Positions 32,820-44,784 are shown, numbered from the stretch's first letter. The stretch is 64,000 nucleotides of DNA from Apricaphanius iberus (GCA_028564705.1 JAPXFQ010002153.1:992001-1056000), one strand, 5' to 3'. Numbers and translations are program-made. The notes: generated by a model from the sequence alone, not told the origin.

Positions 32820-35229
32820 TAGTGACATGTGTTTTGTTAGCAGTGTGAATGTTGGGGAGGATTTAGGTATGCCCCTGGCATGGGGGCTGGTGGATTGCCG
32901 GGGCCCCCATGGGGCTCGGCGGTACCGCTGCCGTGGGCCCCGACTGGACGTGCTGGGGCCTCCCACCCCTGGTGGATCGGGCCGAACGGGGGTGCCTATT
33001 GGAGTCAGCAGGGGAGCTGGCTCCCTGGGGTTGGCAATGGTCACCCCAGTTATTTTCTCCCCATCCCCATGCCTCTGTCCACCTGCTCCTTCATTCTACC
33101 ATTCACAAGGCCTTGGGACGTGGGCACGTCACTGGGGTGCGGGATGGAGCTTCCGTCTTCGCTACCCGGTGGCGGCCTGGGTCCCGATTTTATTGAGCAA
33201 TTTAGACACTACACTTGCAACATTTACAGGGAACGCACATGTAGGGACCTGGCGGTGTGGCGCCACAGGCGAGGCCCCCCCGTTGAGGGGGCCTCGCCTG
33301 TGGTGCCGGCACCCACTGGTTAAACGCATCTAGACACTGAGGGCCCAGGGGGGGAGATGGGGGTACCCGGCAGTATTCCCATGTCCCCCCCCTCTGTTTT
33401 AAGTGCACATTAGAACAACACGCAACAACACCACATTGAGCTGGGGGAGAGAGGCTGGGGGGTCTTTCCACACCCCTGTTCGTTGGACCATCAGGGGTCG
33501 GAGCCCGGATAGAACATCACGCCGTCTGGTCGGGGTCCTGGGCTGGTGGGCTGCTCTTGCCGGTGTGGGGCCTTGGCGGTCTACTTGTCCCCGTCCTGGT
33601 GGGCAAAGGGGTCTGTCTCCTGGGTGCAGGGGCAGGGTTCTCTACTGGGGTGTCTGTCCCTGGGCCTGGGAGTATGGAGTATAGTGTACGTATGGGGGGT
33701 ATGAATGAGGGTATAGCGTCCTTTTTTCGTATGTCCTGTATTTGTAAGAATGTGTACACAAGAAAGGGAGGGTACGTATGAGTGTCTCTGTCTGTCTATG
33801 TCTACCTGTCAGGTTGGGTGTTTGGCTGCTCTCTGGCCTGATGCATCTTCTTCCCTCCCCGTCACTCCCCGTCGGTGATGGTTGCTCCTGCCCGCTGGTT
33901 GATGATGACTCTCGATGCCTGGGGCTGGGGGTCCCGGTTGCGGCCCGGCTCGGTCCTGGTGCATGTCGGGCGGGTCCTGGGTGGTCCGGTGTGTCGGGCG
34001 GCCGCTGTTTCGGGCCGATGTCCTCCTTGGATTGACTGGGGCACCTCTTATGGGGGTGCCGGGTTTGTAGAATAGGTTGGTGCCGTCCGGTGGATCGGTG
34101 GGGACCGTGCCTGGCGCCCAGTCCTCCTGCCGGTTCCAGGACTTCAGCTGGCTGGTCTGTTCGCCTGGTGGGGCTGTCCGGCATTGGCTGGGCCCCTGAT
34201 CTTGGCGCCCCACGTGGGGCGGGATCTGGACCCTGGAGCTGGAAGATCTGGATGTCCAGGTGCCGGCTGGGCGCGGCCTGGGGAGGGCGTACATCCGCTG
34301 TGGCTCTTGCTGTGGCTCCCTGGCGTGTGGATGTGTGGAGGCGGGCCGGGTTGTTGGCGGTGGGTACTGGTCCGGGGTGGCGGCGGCGTGTGTTGTCCGT
34401 CGGTTGGCTGCGGGTCCTCCTTGCCTGCGGCGGCGGCGGGGGACCCTTGTCGGCTGGTCCCCTGGTTGGGGCCCCGCTGGGGGGTGGGGTGCCCCTGGTC
34501 CCCGTGGCCTCCGGTTCCTGGTCCGGGCCCGCCCTGGCGTAGCCGGTTACCGGCGGAGCCCGTGGGCTCGTCACTGCGATCTCTCGGGCCCCAGCATCGC
34601 GGCTGGTGGGTGCTCCCCTGGGGCTTCCATCTGTTCCCCTCTTGGCGGGTGATCGACCCTGCGCTGATCCGCCTGTGGACTCTGTACTCTGTGGGACGCT
34701 GGATGCATACATCTCTTGCCTCCTCCATGTCTGTGCCGATTCCTGTAGGACGGATTGACGGTTCCTTACACCAGCTATCAATCACTTGCATGGGGAAACC
34801 TTATTCCGACCTGCATGCTCGCACACACATAGGTGTGGGGACATAGGTGAGGACGGACATATCTTAAGCTGAGGTTATCATCATTAGTTAGTTGTTCACA
34901 GGAGCTTACCAGAAACATTTGTATTATGTTCATTAATCAATGCTTGTGTGTAGTGAATGTGTAATTCTTTGTTTATTCTACCAGATCCGAACTATTGGTT
35001 TGGTTCTGTACACTTTGTTGTTTTTGTTTTGTATTACTGTTTCTCTGCCGTCCGGCAGAGGTGGAGGACTGGGATGTTTTCTTGTGTTCTTTATTTGCCT
35101 CCCTGTCTTGTGTCATCGGTTCGCCCCTCTGTTGGTCCGGTTTCTTTTCTTCACCTTCTTCCTTTCTCCCTTCTTGTCTCAGTTTAATGTCCATGACGTC
35201 AGGAAAAGAAAGAAAAAAAGAGAAAGAAG

Positions 35230-35276
<47 letters not shown>

Positions 35277-35280
35277 AAGT
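32820..35280 (+). mobile_element. GC-rich retroposon family, copy 2, poly(A)-tailed
   Basis: This copy aligns with copy 1 (5110-6330) from about 33780 to 35200 and ends in a poly(A) of about 45 bases (35230-35274), a retroposon hallmark. The upstream part 32820-33780 is not present in copy 1, so copy 1 is truncated or this is a compound insertion. Long open frames on both strands (up to 379 codons, minus) come from GC-rich composition with few stop codons. They overlap each other, are Pro/Arg/Gly-rich and show no conserved motif. No reverse transcriptase is present, so it is non-autonomous or just a LINE 3' part. Confidence 0.65.
33259..33307 (+). other. Strong hairpin inside the GC-rich retroposon
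   Basis: Bases 33263-33279 (CCACAGGCGAGGCCCCC) pair perfectly with 33287-33303 around a 7-base loop (CCGTTGA). The stem can extend four or five more pairs with G-T wobbles. Confidence 0.85.
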
Positions 35281-35380
35281 AAAATTCCAACAATAAAAAA
35301 GTTGTTTCAGCTGCTTAAACAGGACCAGCTCTTTGAGAAGAGGGGCAGTGTGTGGATCCTGTGTCTGAGTGCTGGAGGGC

Positions 35381-35382
<2 letters not shown>

Positions 35383-35415
<33 letters not shown>

Positions 35416-35433
35416 TTGCGTGTGTGTGTGTGT
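35383..35433. repeat. (TG)n microsatellite
   Basis: TG repeats with one TA and short interruptions. Confidence 0.9.
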
Positions 35434-35479
35434 TGGTGTTGTTCTACCTTCTCTGTATGGCAGGCTGCCGGGAAGATTT

Positions 35480-35997
35480 TTTAGAGTATCCAGTTTTGAT
35501 CGCTTGACTCACCTGTTCTCCTCATATATCCCGAGTCCATTCCTTCCTCGTCCTCCTGAGTTCCCTCGTCTAGTCTGTGTCCTTTCGAAATACTCCTCGT
35601 CGAATGGTACTCGCTATTCCTTTCTAGAAGAGTCCTCATGGTCAGCCTCTGCCCTGCTTCCTCCACTGGTCCATGTGCTCCTCGCTCACCTGTCCGTCTG
35701 ACCGCTCCTCCTGCAAACACCAAATCAAGCTCCACATTACCTCCAGCCAGGCTCAGCTTCTCCTCCGTAAGTCCTTACCTCAGTTCTCACCATCTCCACA
35801 CTTGATCAAGTCCTGCTCCAACTCCTCTCGTCTCCACCGAAGTTCTCACCTGCTCCTGAGATTCCACTCCCGTGTCGAGTCATCCAACTGAGACAACACA
35901 GATCCATTTCCACAAAATAAATCATTATTTTACTAAAACCTACCTGTGTCCATCTGTAATCTGTGCCATTTGAGTCACATAACCTGAAATCATGACA
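35480..35997 (+). repeat. Ty3/Gypsy LTR, plus strand, probably solo
   Basis: The 3' end CATGACA (35991-35997), an AAATAAATC polyadenylation-type signal at about 35915, and a block GGTCAGCCTCTGCC at about 35640 match the LTR at 7635-8045 on the other strand. No Gypsy coding sequence lies on either side, so this is a solo LTR or a fragment. The left boundary is uncertain. Confidence 0.5.
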
Positions 35998-36814
35998 GAG
36001 GTAAGCTGCTCCCTCTGCAGGGGCGGTGAAAACACCTCTAGCACTTTCTTCTTTTCACAGTGACGACGTGTCAACCACTTTTTTTTTCTCAGGTAAAGAA
36101 TCCAGCCGTATGTTGTACATAATATCTGGAGAAAGCTTCTGGCGCACGAGGCTGTCTCCCATGCAGAAAATTCTCTTTTCTCCTCGTTTACTACAAGCTT
36201 TACAGCGTCCATTTAATTTGTATTTTGATATCAGTTAGAGCCGGGGTAGAGTCTGCATAAGAAACCACATGGACTTCTCAGAGGGTGGGGACAACAAAAG
36301 AAACAAAAACATCTTTATCCAATATGCAAATACACACAGATTGACATTCCCCTTACGGAATGCAGAGAAAGTCAGAAAAACAAGACGATTTTAACCTCAA
36401 GATGTTTGCTTTAAAAATATTCCACTACTACCATCTCAAACATGGAGAGGCTGGGACTTCAACTAACTCTAACCCAACAACTAACTCAACAACTTTAATT
36501 TAACAACTTCAACTAACAGATTCTGCAAAACAGCAAAAATCACAAATTGATAAAATAATTTTTTTTTCCCATTTTCCCGAAAAGCTCGGCTTCTGACTTG
36601 TGTCCCTGACACAAGTCAGATTAGCTTGTCTATGAGCGATGTTTAACAAAGTAAGATTATAATACATGTGTATGCTAGCAAAACAAACGGCACACAACAC
36701 AACCGCCTTAAGTTTTTTATTTTTATAATGCTAGTTTTTGATATCCTTACATTTAAAACATTCTCCTCTGCTGCTCCCCACGGCGCTTCATCCACCATGC
36801 TGCCTCCCTTTCGG
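35998..36814. other. Intergenic sequence, nothing firm
   Basis: Short opposed frames without family resemblance. A small self-complementary stretch near 36592-36622 (TTGTGTC...GACACAA) was noted. Confidence 0.4.
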
Positions 36815-37240
36815 TCTTCAATGAGGATAGAAAATGTTAGGAGCCATACGATTGGCTGAAAACAAACACAGCTCATTAACTGGTTGATTTGATTGACAAA
36901 TTCATTAGCCAATGGTGACATTTGTTGTGACGTTACCAGAGTCTCAAAATTCCGCACACGGAATTATTTCACAAATGCAGATATGATCACAAATGATTTG
37001 TGAGTTTATATTAAAAGCATCCCTCAAATTTGTTTTGCGAACCAGAGCACTTATATTTTTGAAACCCATAGTGTGCATTTTATGTTACAAGTTTGCATAA
37101 AAAAATTTTGTGAACCACAGTGACCATTTGTGAAACAGATCGTGTGAATTTCTGTATCCGAAATAATACTTTGAACCAGAGCAGGTACATTTGTGAAAAA
37201 CTCTGCATGAGTTTTTTCATTTAGATTGATCTTGCCTCAT
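36815..37240 (+). repeat. Interspersed repeat with ~24-bp sub-repeats, copy 2
   Basis: Shares ATGTTAGGAGCCATACGATT (about 36834) and the downstream GATTGACA...AGCCAATGGTGA block with copy 1 at 20735-21300. It then shows a shorter array of GTGAAACAGATCGTGTGAAT-like units. This copy has fewer and more divergent units. Confidence 0.6.
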
Positions 37241-38427
37241 AGACACCACTGCTCTCAACACTTTAGATTAATCTCTTTCGAATAGTGTAGTCTTTTCCTG
37301 TAACATTTTAACAAAGTTGGGGCATAGAGTTGTTGGTATCCTTGACTATCCTTCTTTGCACAAACTTTATAGATTATTCAGAGTCCAGGGTTATGATTTA
37401 TGCAGTTTTATCTTCATCTCAATCCCCAATATTTATTTAGGATTTGTCTGTTTGGCCAAATATTTTGGATCATTATTCTGCTGAAAGATCTAATATGATC
37501 TATTTTCAGTCTTTAGGAAATGGTACTTGAATTTGAATTTTTTATTTTATTTTGGTATTTTAAACTATAATAATGCCACGTACTCTTGACAGTGTTCTGG
37601 GGGACTTTGGAGGGGAAACAGCATAACAGATTCTTTACCGTGGGTAACATATGTGAAGAATCTTTGATCTTGATGTACATATAGATTTCCATGATGTAAA
37701 AGATGTTTATCAACATTGATAATTTGTTGTACACCTGATACACCTTAATTGTTTGTTGCTAAAAACCTTGTCTCATTTGACCATTTTACAACTTTTTAAG
37801 TCAAATACAGTTAAGTTCACATATTTACATATTTGATAGTTGGAGAGAAAATATTTGGTCTCGTTATACCTAGAGTCCGAATGGTGAACGTTTCATGTAG
37901 TTTTTCTGATTAACTATTTTTGAAGGTATCACTCCTTTCTGTTTGGCTCCAACATAATATCATATAACAGAACAATGTGGGTTTTTTTTTAGCTGTGTAA
38001 AAATCATTTAGAATTTCAGCCGGTAAAAAATATGCTTGGCCAGTAAATATTTTTCATCTAGTCAGAAATGTTATTTCGGACCCTGGTTATACCTCTGAAA
38101 GAGCTGTTTAAATACAGATAATATCGAATGAGTTTTATGGAGAGCTGGTGAACACAAGATGCGAGTCTTTTCTGCGATTCTCCAACACTGAGCTTTGTTG
38201 GGATTTTTGTTTTGTTTTTTACTCACCATATTGATGCTCAATAGCAAGACAAAGATTGACAAGTTCTAGTTGTTATAAACTTTCAAACTGTTACACTGAC
38301 TGTACTGTACATACGTCAAAGTTTGTGTGCTACCTTCTTTATTGTAGCCATTTGTGGGTTACTAAGTAAAAGCTAACTGACAATCAACTGTATAAGAATG
38401 TGACTCACTAAAGTTAGTTTTTATGAT
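37241..38427. other. Intergenic; faint Tc1-like similarity near 37440-37520
   Basis: The segment GGATCATTATTCTGCTGAAA at about 37468 resembles, on the minus strand, the aspartate-containing block of Tc1/mariner transposase genes. The surrounding sequence is too degraded to define an element. The rest is AT-rich without features. Confidence 0.3.
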
Positions 38428-38690
38428 GTGACAGTAGCTTGGGTGGTACAAGTTAATCTTGTAACCATTGGGTTGCTGGTTTGAGCCCACACTCTGTCCA
38501 TCTTAGTGGTTGTATCCTTGAGTAAGACTCTTCACCTGTCTTTCCTTCTGGTGGAGATGAAAGGGCCTGGTGGTGCTGATTGCATAGCAACCTTGCTTCT
38601 ATCATCTTTACCAGGGGAGGTGTGGCTCACCACCATCAGTGGTCATTTGGAAGTAATAACGTGCTAAACATGTGTGATTTTACCATTTAC
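38428..38690 (+). mobile_element. tRNA-headed SINE, copy 1
   Basis: The head contains a degenerate pol III A box (TAGCTTGGGTGGTACAAG at 38434) and B box (GGTTTGAGCCC at about 38478) at tRNA-like spacing. The body matches the SINE at 58200 (GTTGGGTTGCT/ATTGGGTTGCTGGTT, CTTCACCTGT, GCAACCTTGC). The tail is lost. Confidence 0.65.
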
Positions 38691-40215
38691 AAAACTTCTT
38701 CAGTCACATCTATTCTACATTAAATTGTTAGGGATGCCAAAAGGATGGCACCTGCAGTTTTCGTTCCCCTAGTTTGCTTCCAGAAAACATGAGCTTATCT
38801 TGAGCCCTTCTATACATTTGTATAATCAGGGATACCAATAGAAACATAGCAGCTGACAGAGTAAACAAATAAATATCAGCGACACGGCCCCTGGCAACTC
38901 TTGAAATTCATAACTCAGCTTCCTGTTCCACACTGATCAGACGTGCCTGCACCTTTTGAGTAGTAAAGCCAGGGAAAGAAGGCAACTCACACACAGATAC
39001 GAAAAAAAAACTATCTGTGAATAAGACCCTGAATTGAAATTCTTGACCACAGTCTGAGCTCTAAGTAAGCACAGAGGTGTAAGGAGAAAATCACCATCTC
39101 CATTTAAAGGGAGCAAAAAACTTCACACTTCCAAACATCATTATGCTTATCCAAGCCCTCATCGTGGCTCAGGACTTACTCAGTCAGGCTCCAGTCAGAT
39201 CACAGGAGACCCCCTGGTACAAGCCTTCAAGAGAGGAATTATACGAAAATAAGATGGAATAAAATGTCCATTGCTACTGTACGACTATGCTAACGGTGCA
39301 ACAGCTTTCTCATAAGAACGGCTAAGGTGTTTTGTAGATATAAATTCACCGTATGTATATGTGTGGTGTTGCATGGACAAACAACTCAAGCTCAGCTGAA
39401 CATATTAAGAGATGCAGATGAAAAGAAAACTACCATGGCCTATAGCACTTCACTCAGGGCCATAGACTGAATAACAGTCCTATTCATCAAGTGCGATGAA
39501 TGAACAAGTTGTGACAATGAATTTTAAAAGGGATGAAGATTTGGAAGGATGATCACGAGACATGGACAAATGCAATAACTTGATATACTAAGAATTCAGC
39601 AGAGCAACAGCATTGCTGATTGATTGTATTCATGCTCTAAGGCCCTGCCTGCAAGGCAGAAGCTGTCAGGAGCAGAATACTAATATGGAAAAATTCTTCA
39701 GAGCATGGGGGTCACAACCTGAGACATTTTAGCCAAGACTTAGATCAATTCCAATTTTTCCTCTGCAACATTTTGTGTCATATTTGCAAGTACAAAGTGG
39801 GAGCAAATTGTGTTTTAGAGGGGACAAAGAGGAGGTTCCTGCTCAACCTCAACACATTAACAACCCATCGGTTATGGTAGAAAGCATTATTGGGATTAAT
39901 ACTAATTCTGCTGTCAGGATAGCAAACGTTTTAGAGGAATCTTAATGCACCTGCACTTTTGAGTAATTTTTTTTCCTCTAAAAACTTCTCTTTTGGACAT
40001 TGTTCTTTTATTTCAAATTCTGCTTTCACTTAATGATAGTTTAAGGTTGTTGTTTTTTCACAGTTGCAGTAGGGCACTCTCTTTATGCCGAGACTTCCTC
40101 ACAATAAAATCAAGAGTTTTGTTAAGATACAATTACTGATCAAACTTTCCCACAGACACAGTCACCCTACAATCCATAAATATCCTTGAAAATCTGGATG
40201 CGCAGAACCACCTTC
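38691..40215. other. Unassigned single-copy-looking sequence
   Basis: No transposon signature and no coding frame. Composition is more balanced than the AT-rich background, so regulatory content is possible, but nothing specific is visible. Confidence 0.35.
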
Positions 40216-40460
40216 AGCACACAAACTTAGTCCCATACAAACAAACAACCCTCCTGCAGCAGCGCAGCATTGGGCGGATTAAGGGTCCTGAGTGGTTGTT
40301 TGCACTTATAATGGCTGTCCTAATTATCATTTAACCCTAATTAACCTGTATAGTTAGGAAACGGGTCTGATTAATCCTGCCCATTGTTGGTCCTCTGTGG
40401 GGCCGAAATCAGCTTCCTCATTTACTCCTTAATCAGCTTTCTTCCAAAGCATTGAAGAAA
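40216..40460. other. Candidate conserved non-coding block with homeodomain sites
   Basis: Within 40310-40370 there is a dense set of homeodomain-type cores: CTAATTATCATTTAA, CCTAATTAACC, and TGATTAATCC, the last also containing a GGATTA/TAATCC site. The block has no coding frame or repeat character and contrasts with neighbouring sequence. Such clustering is common in developmental enhancers. Conservation and activity are not observable here. Confidence 0.35.
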
Positions 40461-41929
40461 TAACGTGTGTTCAGTAAATGCACAAAGACAAACAAACATA
40501 CTCTCTCTCATGAATATAATAGCCAGCATCATCGCTGGTGTAAACCGAAGGACAACAGTTATACAAGGTTACATAGTTTTCTTCCAAAACTAATTTATTT
40601 TGAAAAAAAATGTCTCTTTCCTCTGCTGACTTTAATAGAGAAGTATCATTCATTCTGATCACTTTTTTGAGATATAGGAGCACTTTGATATAATGTGGGT
40701 CATTCTGTTCTGCTATTGCTTCACCAAAATTTCACATCTGTCTTTTATGTTTCGGTTTGATACTTTCATGAGCTGGGTTTTATTCTATACTTTAAGGCCC
40801 CAGTGCCCCTGATATGTTTTAGATTCTGAATAATTGTTTTGGTATCAGTCTGTGGATGTAGTGTATTGGTTACATTACATTGCCTTCAGGCTGAAGGAAA
40901 GTATAAGTGAAATGAAGAATTCCACAATTGAATAACCTGAACTGTGACAAGATGTTTTTGGAATAGAATGCTGGGCAAGCAAGAAATATCTTTTGTGAAA
41001 AAAAAAGTAAGCAAAAAACATGTTTAAATGCAGATGACTATGCACAAGTGAACATCATTTTAAAGTAGAAAAAGCTCAATTTTGTGTTGGTCTATCACAT
41101 AAATTCCATATAATATACAGTTGTATAGTAACCAAATAGATTGATTGAATGAATGAATGAATAAATAAATTAGATTTGTTGCAAGTAAGCCTGTACTTTT
41201 TGGATTGTTAAATATCAGGGGTAAGCCCCGTTCCTTTAAAAAATTATCTAACTTATGCATCATAGTTTTGGAGTAAAGAGCTACATGGTGTTTAAGGGTA
41301 AATGAATTATAATCCTTTGTTTATCATGCATTTTAAACTACATCACAATTAGAAAGATACCAATATTTTACTGGAGGTTTTTTTTCACTACTTTTCCTTC
41401 ACATTCTCGTATGTAGCATGTATTTGTCTGTATTGACACCTGATAAAACATTCTCAACATGCACTATTTTCATTTACCCAACACACATATCACTGTGCCC
41501 AGTGTTTGCATGATAATGCTCCAAAAATGTCGAACAAGGAGCAGAATATTGGAAAAGTCATTTCAACCGGTCCTTGCATCACTGCATATACACAGAGGAA
41601 GAACGGGTCTTTTGCATCAACTTGCTATCATACCCAAAAAGGCAACAGGTGATATTTCAGGGGGAAACCAAAATTCATTAGAAAGCAATTACCTTCCAGT
41701 CACTGGCTGACATTATCAAACTTCTACATACTATACCTCTGAAGGCAATATTCCGACAATGACACAGTATCTTTTCCCATAGACCTTTTTTGCTTATCTA
41801 TCTTCCATTTGTTCAATCATTTGTGCCCCAGTGCCCAAATGCATGGGTTATGAAACATTGTGGCCCAGGGCCTTATGGCTGATAAGCTAAGGCTGGCCGA
41901 TATCACTTATTTTCTGTGTAAAGGATTTT
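40461..41929. other. AT-rich intergenic sequence, nothing recognised
   Basis: Includes a short (TGAA/TAAA)n run near 41144-41170. No coding frame of interest. Confidence 0.45.
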
Positions 41930-42062
41930 ATTTTCCATTCACCCTTCCATCCTTCCATATCCCGGCAATTATGTGATTTTTGTAATGGCGGAAGCAAACC
42001 AGGCAGAAAGGACCAGGTGTCCTTCTCTCCAGCTATGTCCTCCAGCCTCACCTAAACCAGAT
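41930..42062 (-). mobile_element. RTE/Rex3-like LINE 3' end
   Basis: The minus-strand frame reads LEDIAGEKDTWSFLPGLLP, similar to the C-terminal [18 protein letters not shown] block of the element at 56804-57350, followed by a GGAT-rich tail (AAGGATGGAAGGG). It is only the last 130 bases of the element. Confidence 0.55.
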
Positions 42063-42360
42063 GGCATATGTACGAGTTTTCAGTTGCTGCAAAACATAAA
42101 AATCTTAAAGAATAACTTATCTTAAACCTTAACATATCAACTCATGCCTCTGTTCAGATCTCTGTTGCTCCTTACTTTTATAAAGACAATATGTGTGCAC
42201 ACAGTGTCTCTCTATGGTGGTCGAATAATGTATGAGTCTACCTGCTTTATGCCTTATAGCCACTGGAATACAACCGAAATAGCTTTTTTCACCTTGAAAA
42301 TTGCTGTAGAAAATAAGTGCATAGTAATGACTGAGTAGTCTACACAGCCCAAAAAATTTT

Positions 42361-42396
42361 CACAATATATATGTATATATATATATATATATATAT
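42361..42396. repeat. (TA)n microsatellite
   Basis: An AT dinucleotide run with one G. Confidence 0.9.
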
Positions 42397-42480
42397 TAAG
42401 TGAGTTCTAAAGGGGAGAATGTAGTTTTGCAATTACTTTAAAGGGGAGAAAGTGAGTTTAAGGTTGCTGTCAGAGTCTTT

Positions 42481-42720
42481 AGTAGGGCAGTATACCGAAA
42501 ATTTACAGATACCGAAAATTATGACTGTTACCGACATCAATTTGCCCATGCCGGTAATGTGCCGGTATGTAAAAAAAAAAAAGATGTAGTTTAGCGGTGC
42601 TCCTGCCCCTTTAAGTAATCAGCTTTGCCAGACAGAGCAGGGAAGCGCTGCTGACGCAGCTAATGTGTAGCTATACTTAGCAAGAGTTTGGAATCATCTA
42701 CCGACTGTTTTTCTGAAAAA
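42481..42720. other. Possible hAT-like terminus
   Basis: TAGGGCAGTATACCGAAAAT at 42482, followed by repeated TACCG/CCGGTA blocks, looks like a hAT left end. It is cut off by the Penelope-like fragment and no right end was found. Confidence 0.3.
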
Positions 42721-42744
42721 TGCGAAAAGGGACAAAAAAAATGA

Positions 42745-43400
42745 CTTTTTATGGTGTTATTGGATACTTTGACTCTAACATGGAGCACCTATACATGTAC
42801 GTGCTCCACTCCTCAGGCATTGACTCTGCTGTCCATTTACATCTCAAGGATAAAGCCCACTCCTTTGAGGACAGCAATGTCCAGATATTAGATAGAGACG
42901 ACAGATGGTTTGAAAGAGGAGTAAAAGAAGCCATCTATGCAAAAGTAGAGAAACCATCTCTCAAATGGCCTGAGACATCACCTATCTCCAATTTACAATG
43001 CTGCCCTTTCGCCACTACCCAGGAGACTCAACAATTTAACCTCTAATAAGAAAAACAACTGTGACGCCAAAGACTGTCGTTATAAAACAATAGGGCACTA
43101 ATGAAGCCGAAACCTAACCTCCACCAATAGGCAACACGCCAACGACCGTCGTTAAGACGTGGGGCACAAAGGATCCAATGACATAATCGGTCTTGTAAAA
43201 GCCCTCCAAGAGGTTAAATAGCTGAGTCTCCACACCAGTTAGTGGACCAGTCCCAGCCTGGTCAGCGGCAAGCATGAACTGATGAAGCCTCTTGGATAAG
43301 AGGTGAAACGTCTTCCAAGACAAATTACCAAGTCCAGTTGCGTACGATTGAAATTGCCTTGAGACAACTGGATGGACATTGCGGTGGTTGATAAAGAGCA
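42745..43400 (+). mobile_element. Penelope-like element 3' part
   Basis: A 108-codon frame (42720-43046) includes AHSFEDSNVQILDRDDRWF, then ERGVKEAIYAKVEKPSL. This is the highly characteristic C-terminal tail of Penelope-like (Neptune/Penelope type) elements, which encode a reverse transcriptase fused to a GIY-YIG nuclease. The nuclease core and reverse transcriptase are missing. The following non-coding part (43060-43400) includes GGATAAGAGGTGAAACGTCT, a block repeated in many fish copies, and shares 43108-43200 and 43317-43360 with 17205-17350. It is a 5'-truncated copy. Confidence 0.75.
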
Positions 43401-43477
43401 GAGGAAAGCCATTGTCGTGCATGTGGAAATACCAAGTGATGGTAACTTCAAGAAGAAGGACATGAGAATAGTATGTA

Positions 43478-43757
43478 AAGAGGCTGTACTTGTATAGGGC
43501 TTTATTTAGTCCCCAGGCTACGAACCCCAAAGAGCTTTACACTACATTTAGTCAATTATCCATTCACCAAAAGATTCACACACTGGTGACGGCAAGTGTT
43601 AATGTAAAGACAGCTGCCCTGGGGCCCACAGACAGAGGAGAGGGTGCTATACACTGGAACCACCAAGCCCTCTGACCACAACCAGTAGTGTTTTGCTGGA
43701 GCCAGAGTTGAACTCAAATTACAAGACGAACTCCTAACCTCTGAGCCATGGTGGCAT
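43478..43757 (-). mobile_element. tRNA-headed SINE, minus strand
   Basis: Read on the minus strand, the head has an A box (TGGCTCAGAGGTTAGGAG, 43748-43731) and a B box (GAGTTCAACTC, 43715-43705). The body runs to a tail near 43490 (AAAGCCCTATACAAG). Box spacing is tRNA-like. The head resembles that of the SINE at 58200, so they belong to one group. Confidence 0.65.
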
Positions 43758-44784
43758 TAACAGTCCCTCTCTACAATCAGAGAATACCTTGAGAAAAACA
43801 TTCTAAGTAGGTCAGGAGTATAATTTGAACTTCCCTTTTCCTTGAAAATTAATCTGGGAGGCTCATTACAAGAAAATTTGAAAAAAAGATCAGTTTGTCT
43901 TTTTGAAATAAAGGCATAGGGATTTACACAAAACCTTTCAAATAATAATGTATTTCTTGACTGAACACCCCCCCCCAACACTTTTCCTGACATGTCATAA
44001 TGATGTTATAAAGGTTAATACAATTGATAAACATTTAAAAGTATAATCGTTTAGAGGTAGCCTGGCTTATTTCACATCACAAAGATATATTTTTTTCCAC
44101 CCAATGCATCTAATTAATAAAGTAGTGTATTGCTGTGAATAATCTTTTTTTTATGCACAAGTACATGTGCCCATTTTGTACGTTTTTAATTATCAATTTT
44201 TTTTAAAGTATCCTCCACTGTGGCACTTTGCAACCTGGGTATTTTTCTTTATCTTTATTTAAATAACTGCACATTACTCTGATTTTTGTAACTCCTTTTC
44301 ACTCCTAAATCTTAATTAATATACATATTTCCTGCTGCTTTCCTGTGGGTACTACAGTAGTCTTCAATACAACTGCCTGGAGTTAAAATCCCATTTCAAG
44401 ACCTTCCCTCTAGCTCATTCTGCCCGTTTCCTATTTTATAACTTCGAATAAAGGCCACCAGCACCACAAAATGTTGGGGGGGGGGTGTTTTTATTTATCT
44501 GAAGAGAATTACAATATTTACAGAATTACAGTAAAAAACTTTATACACCCTCAATAAATGACTCCATTGATGTCTCTTCCAGCGGTAAAAGAAAGAAACA
44601 TGAACATCTTAAGCACTAAAGACCTCAACTTGCTCAGTTAAGGCAATTTTACATGTTTAACCATTACAAGAGACTGTCAAATTTTATTTTGGATGTTCCA
44701 AAGCAAAAATCACTGTTAAACTAAAATAACCCCAAGAAGCAACTTGATTATTCACCAAACTTCTGGCAAACTAATTACTAATAA
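43758..44784. other. Intergenic; possible LINE tails
   Basis: AT-rich. 44210-44450 resembles untranslated LINE 3' sequence but lacks coding support. A short G-run lies near 44475. Confidence 0.35.

Noticed and set aside
33642..34846. Open frames of 379 (minus), 220 (plus), 215 (minus) and 150 (plus) codons
   Set aside because: They overlap each other on both strands in GC-rich retroposon sequence where stops are rare, are Pro/Arg/Gly-rich, and show no conserved domain. The parallel copy at 5.1-6.3 kb does not keep the frames.
34940..35296. Frames ending in poly-Lys or starting with poly-Phe
   Set aside because: They read through the poly(A) tail of the retroposon.
43114..43530. 138-codon minus-strand frame
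   Set aside because: It runs across the Penelope-like non-coding part and into the SINE; antisense of known repeats without conserved motifs.
43480..43757. Possible genuine tRNA gene on the minus strand
   Set aside because: Boxes A and B are present but the cloverleaf does not fold and the sequence continues into a SINE body.
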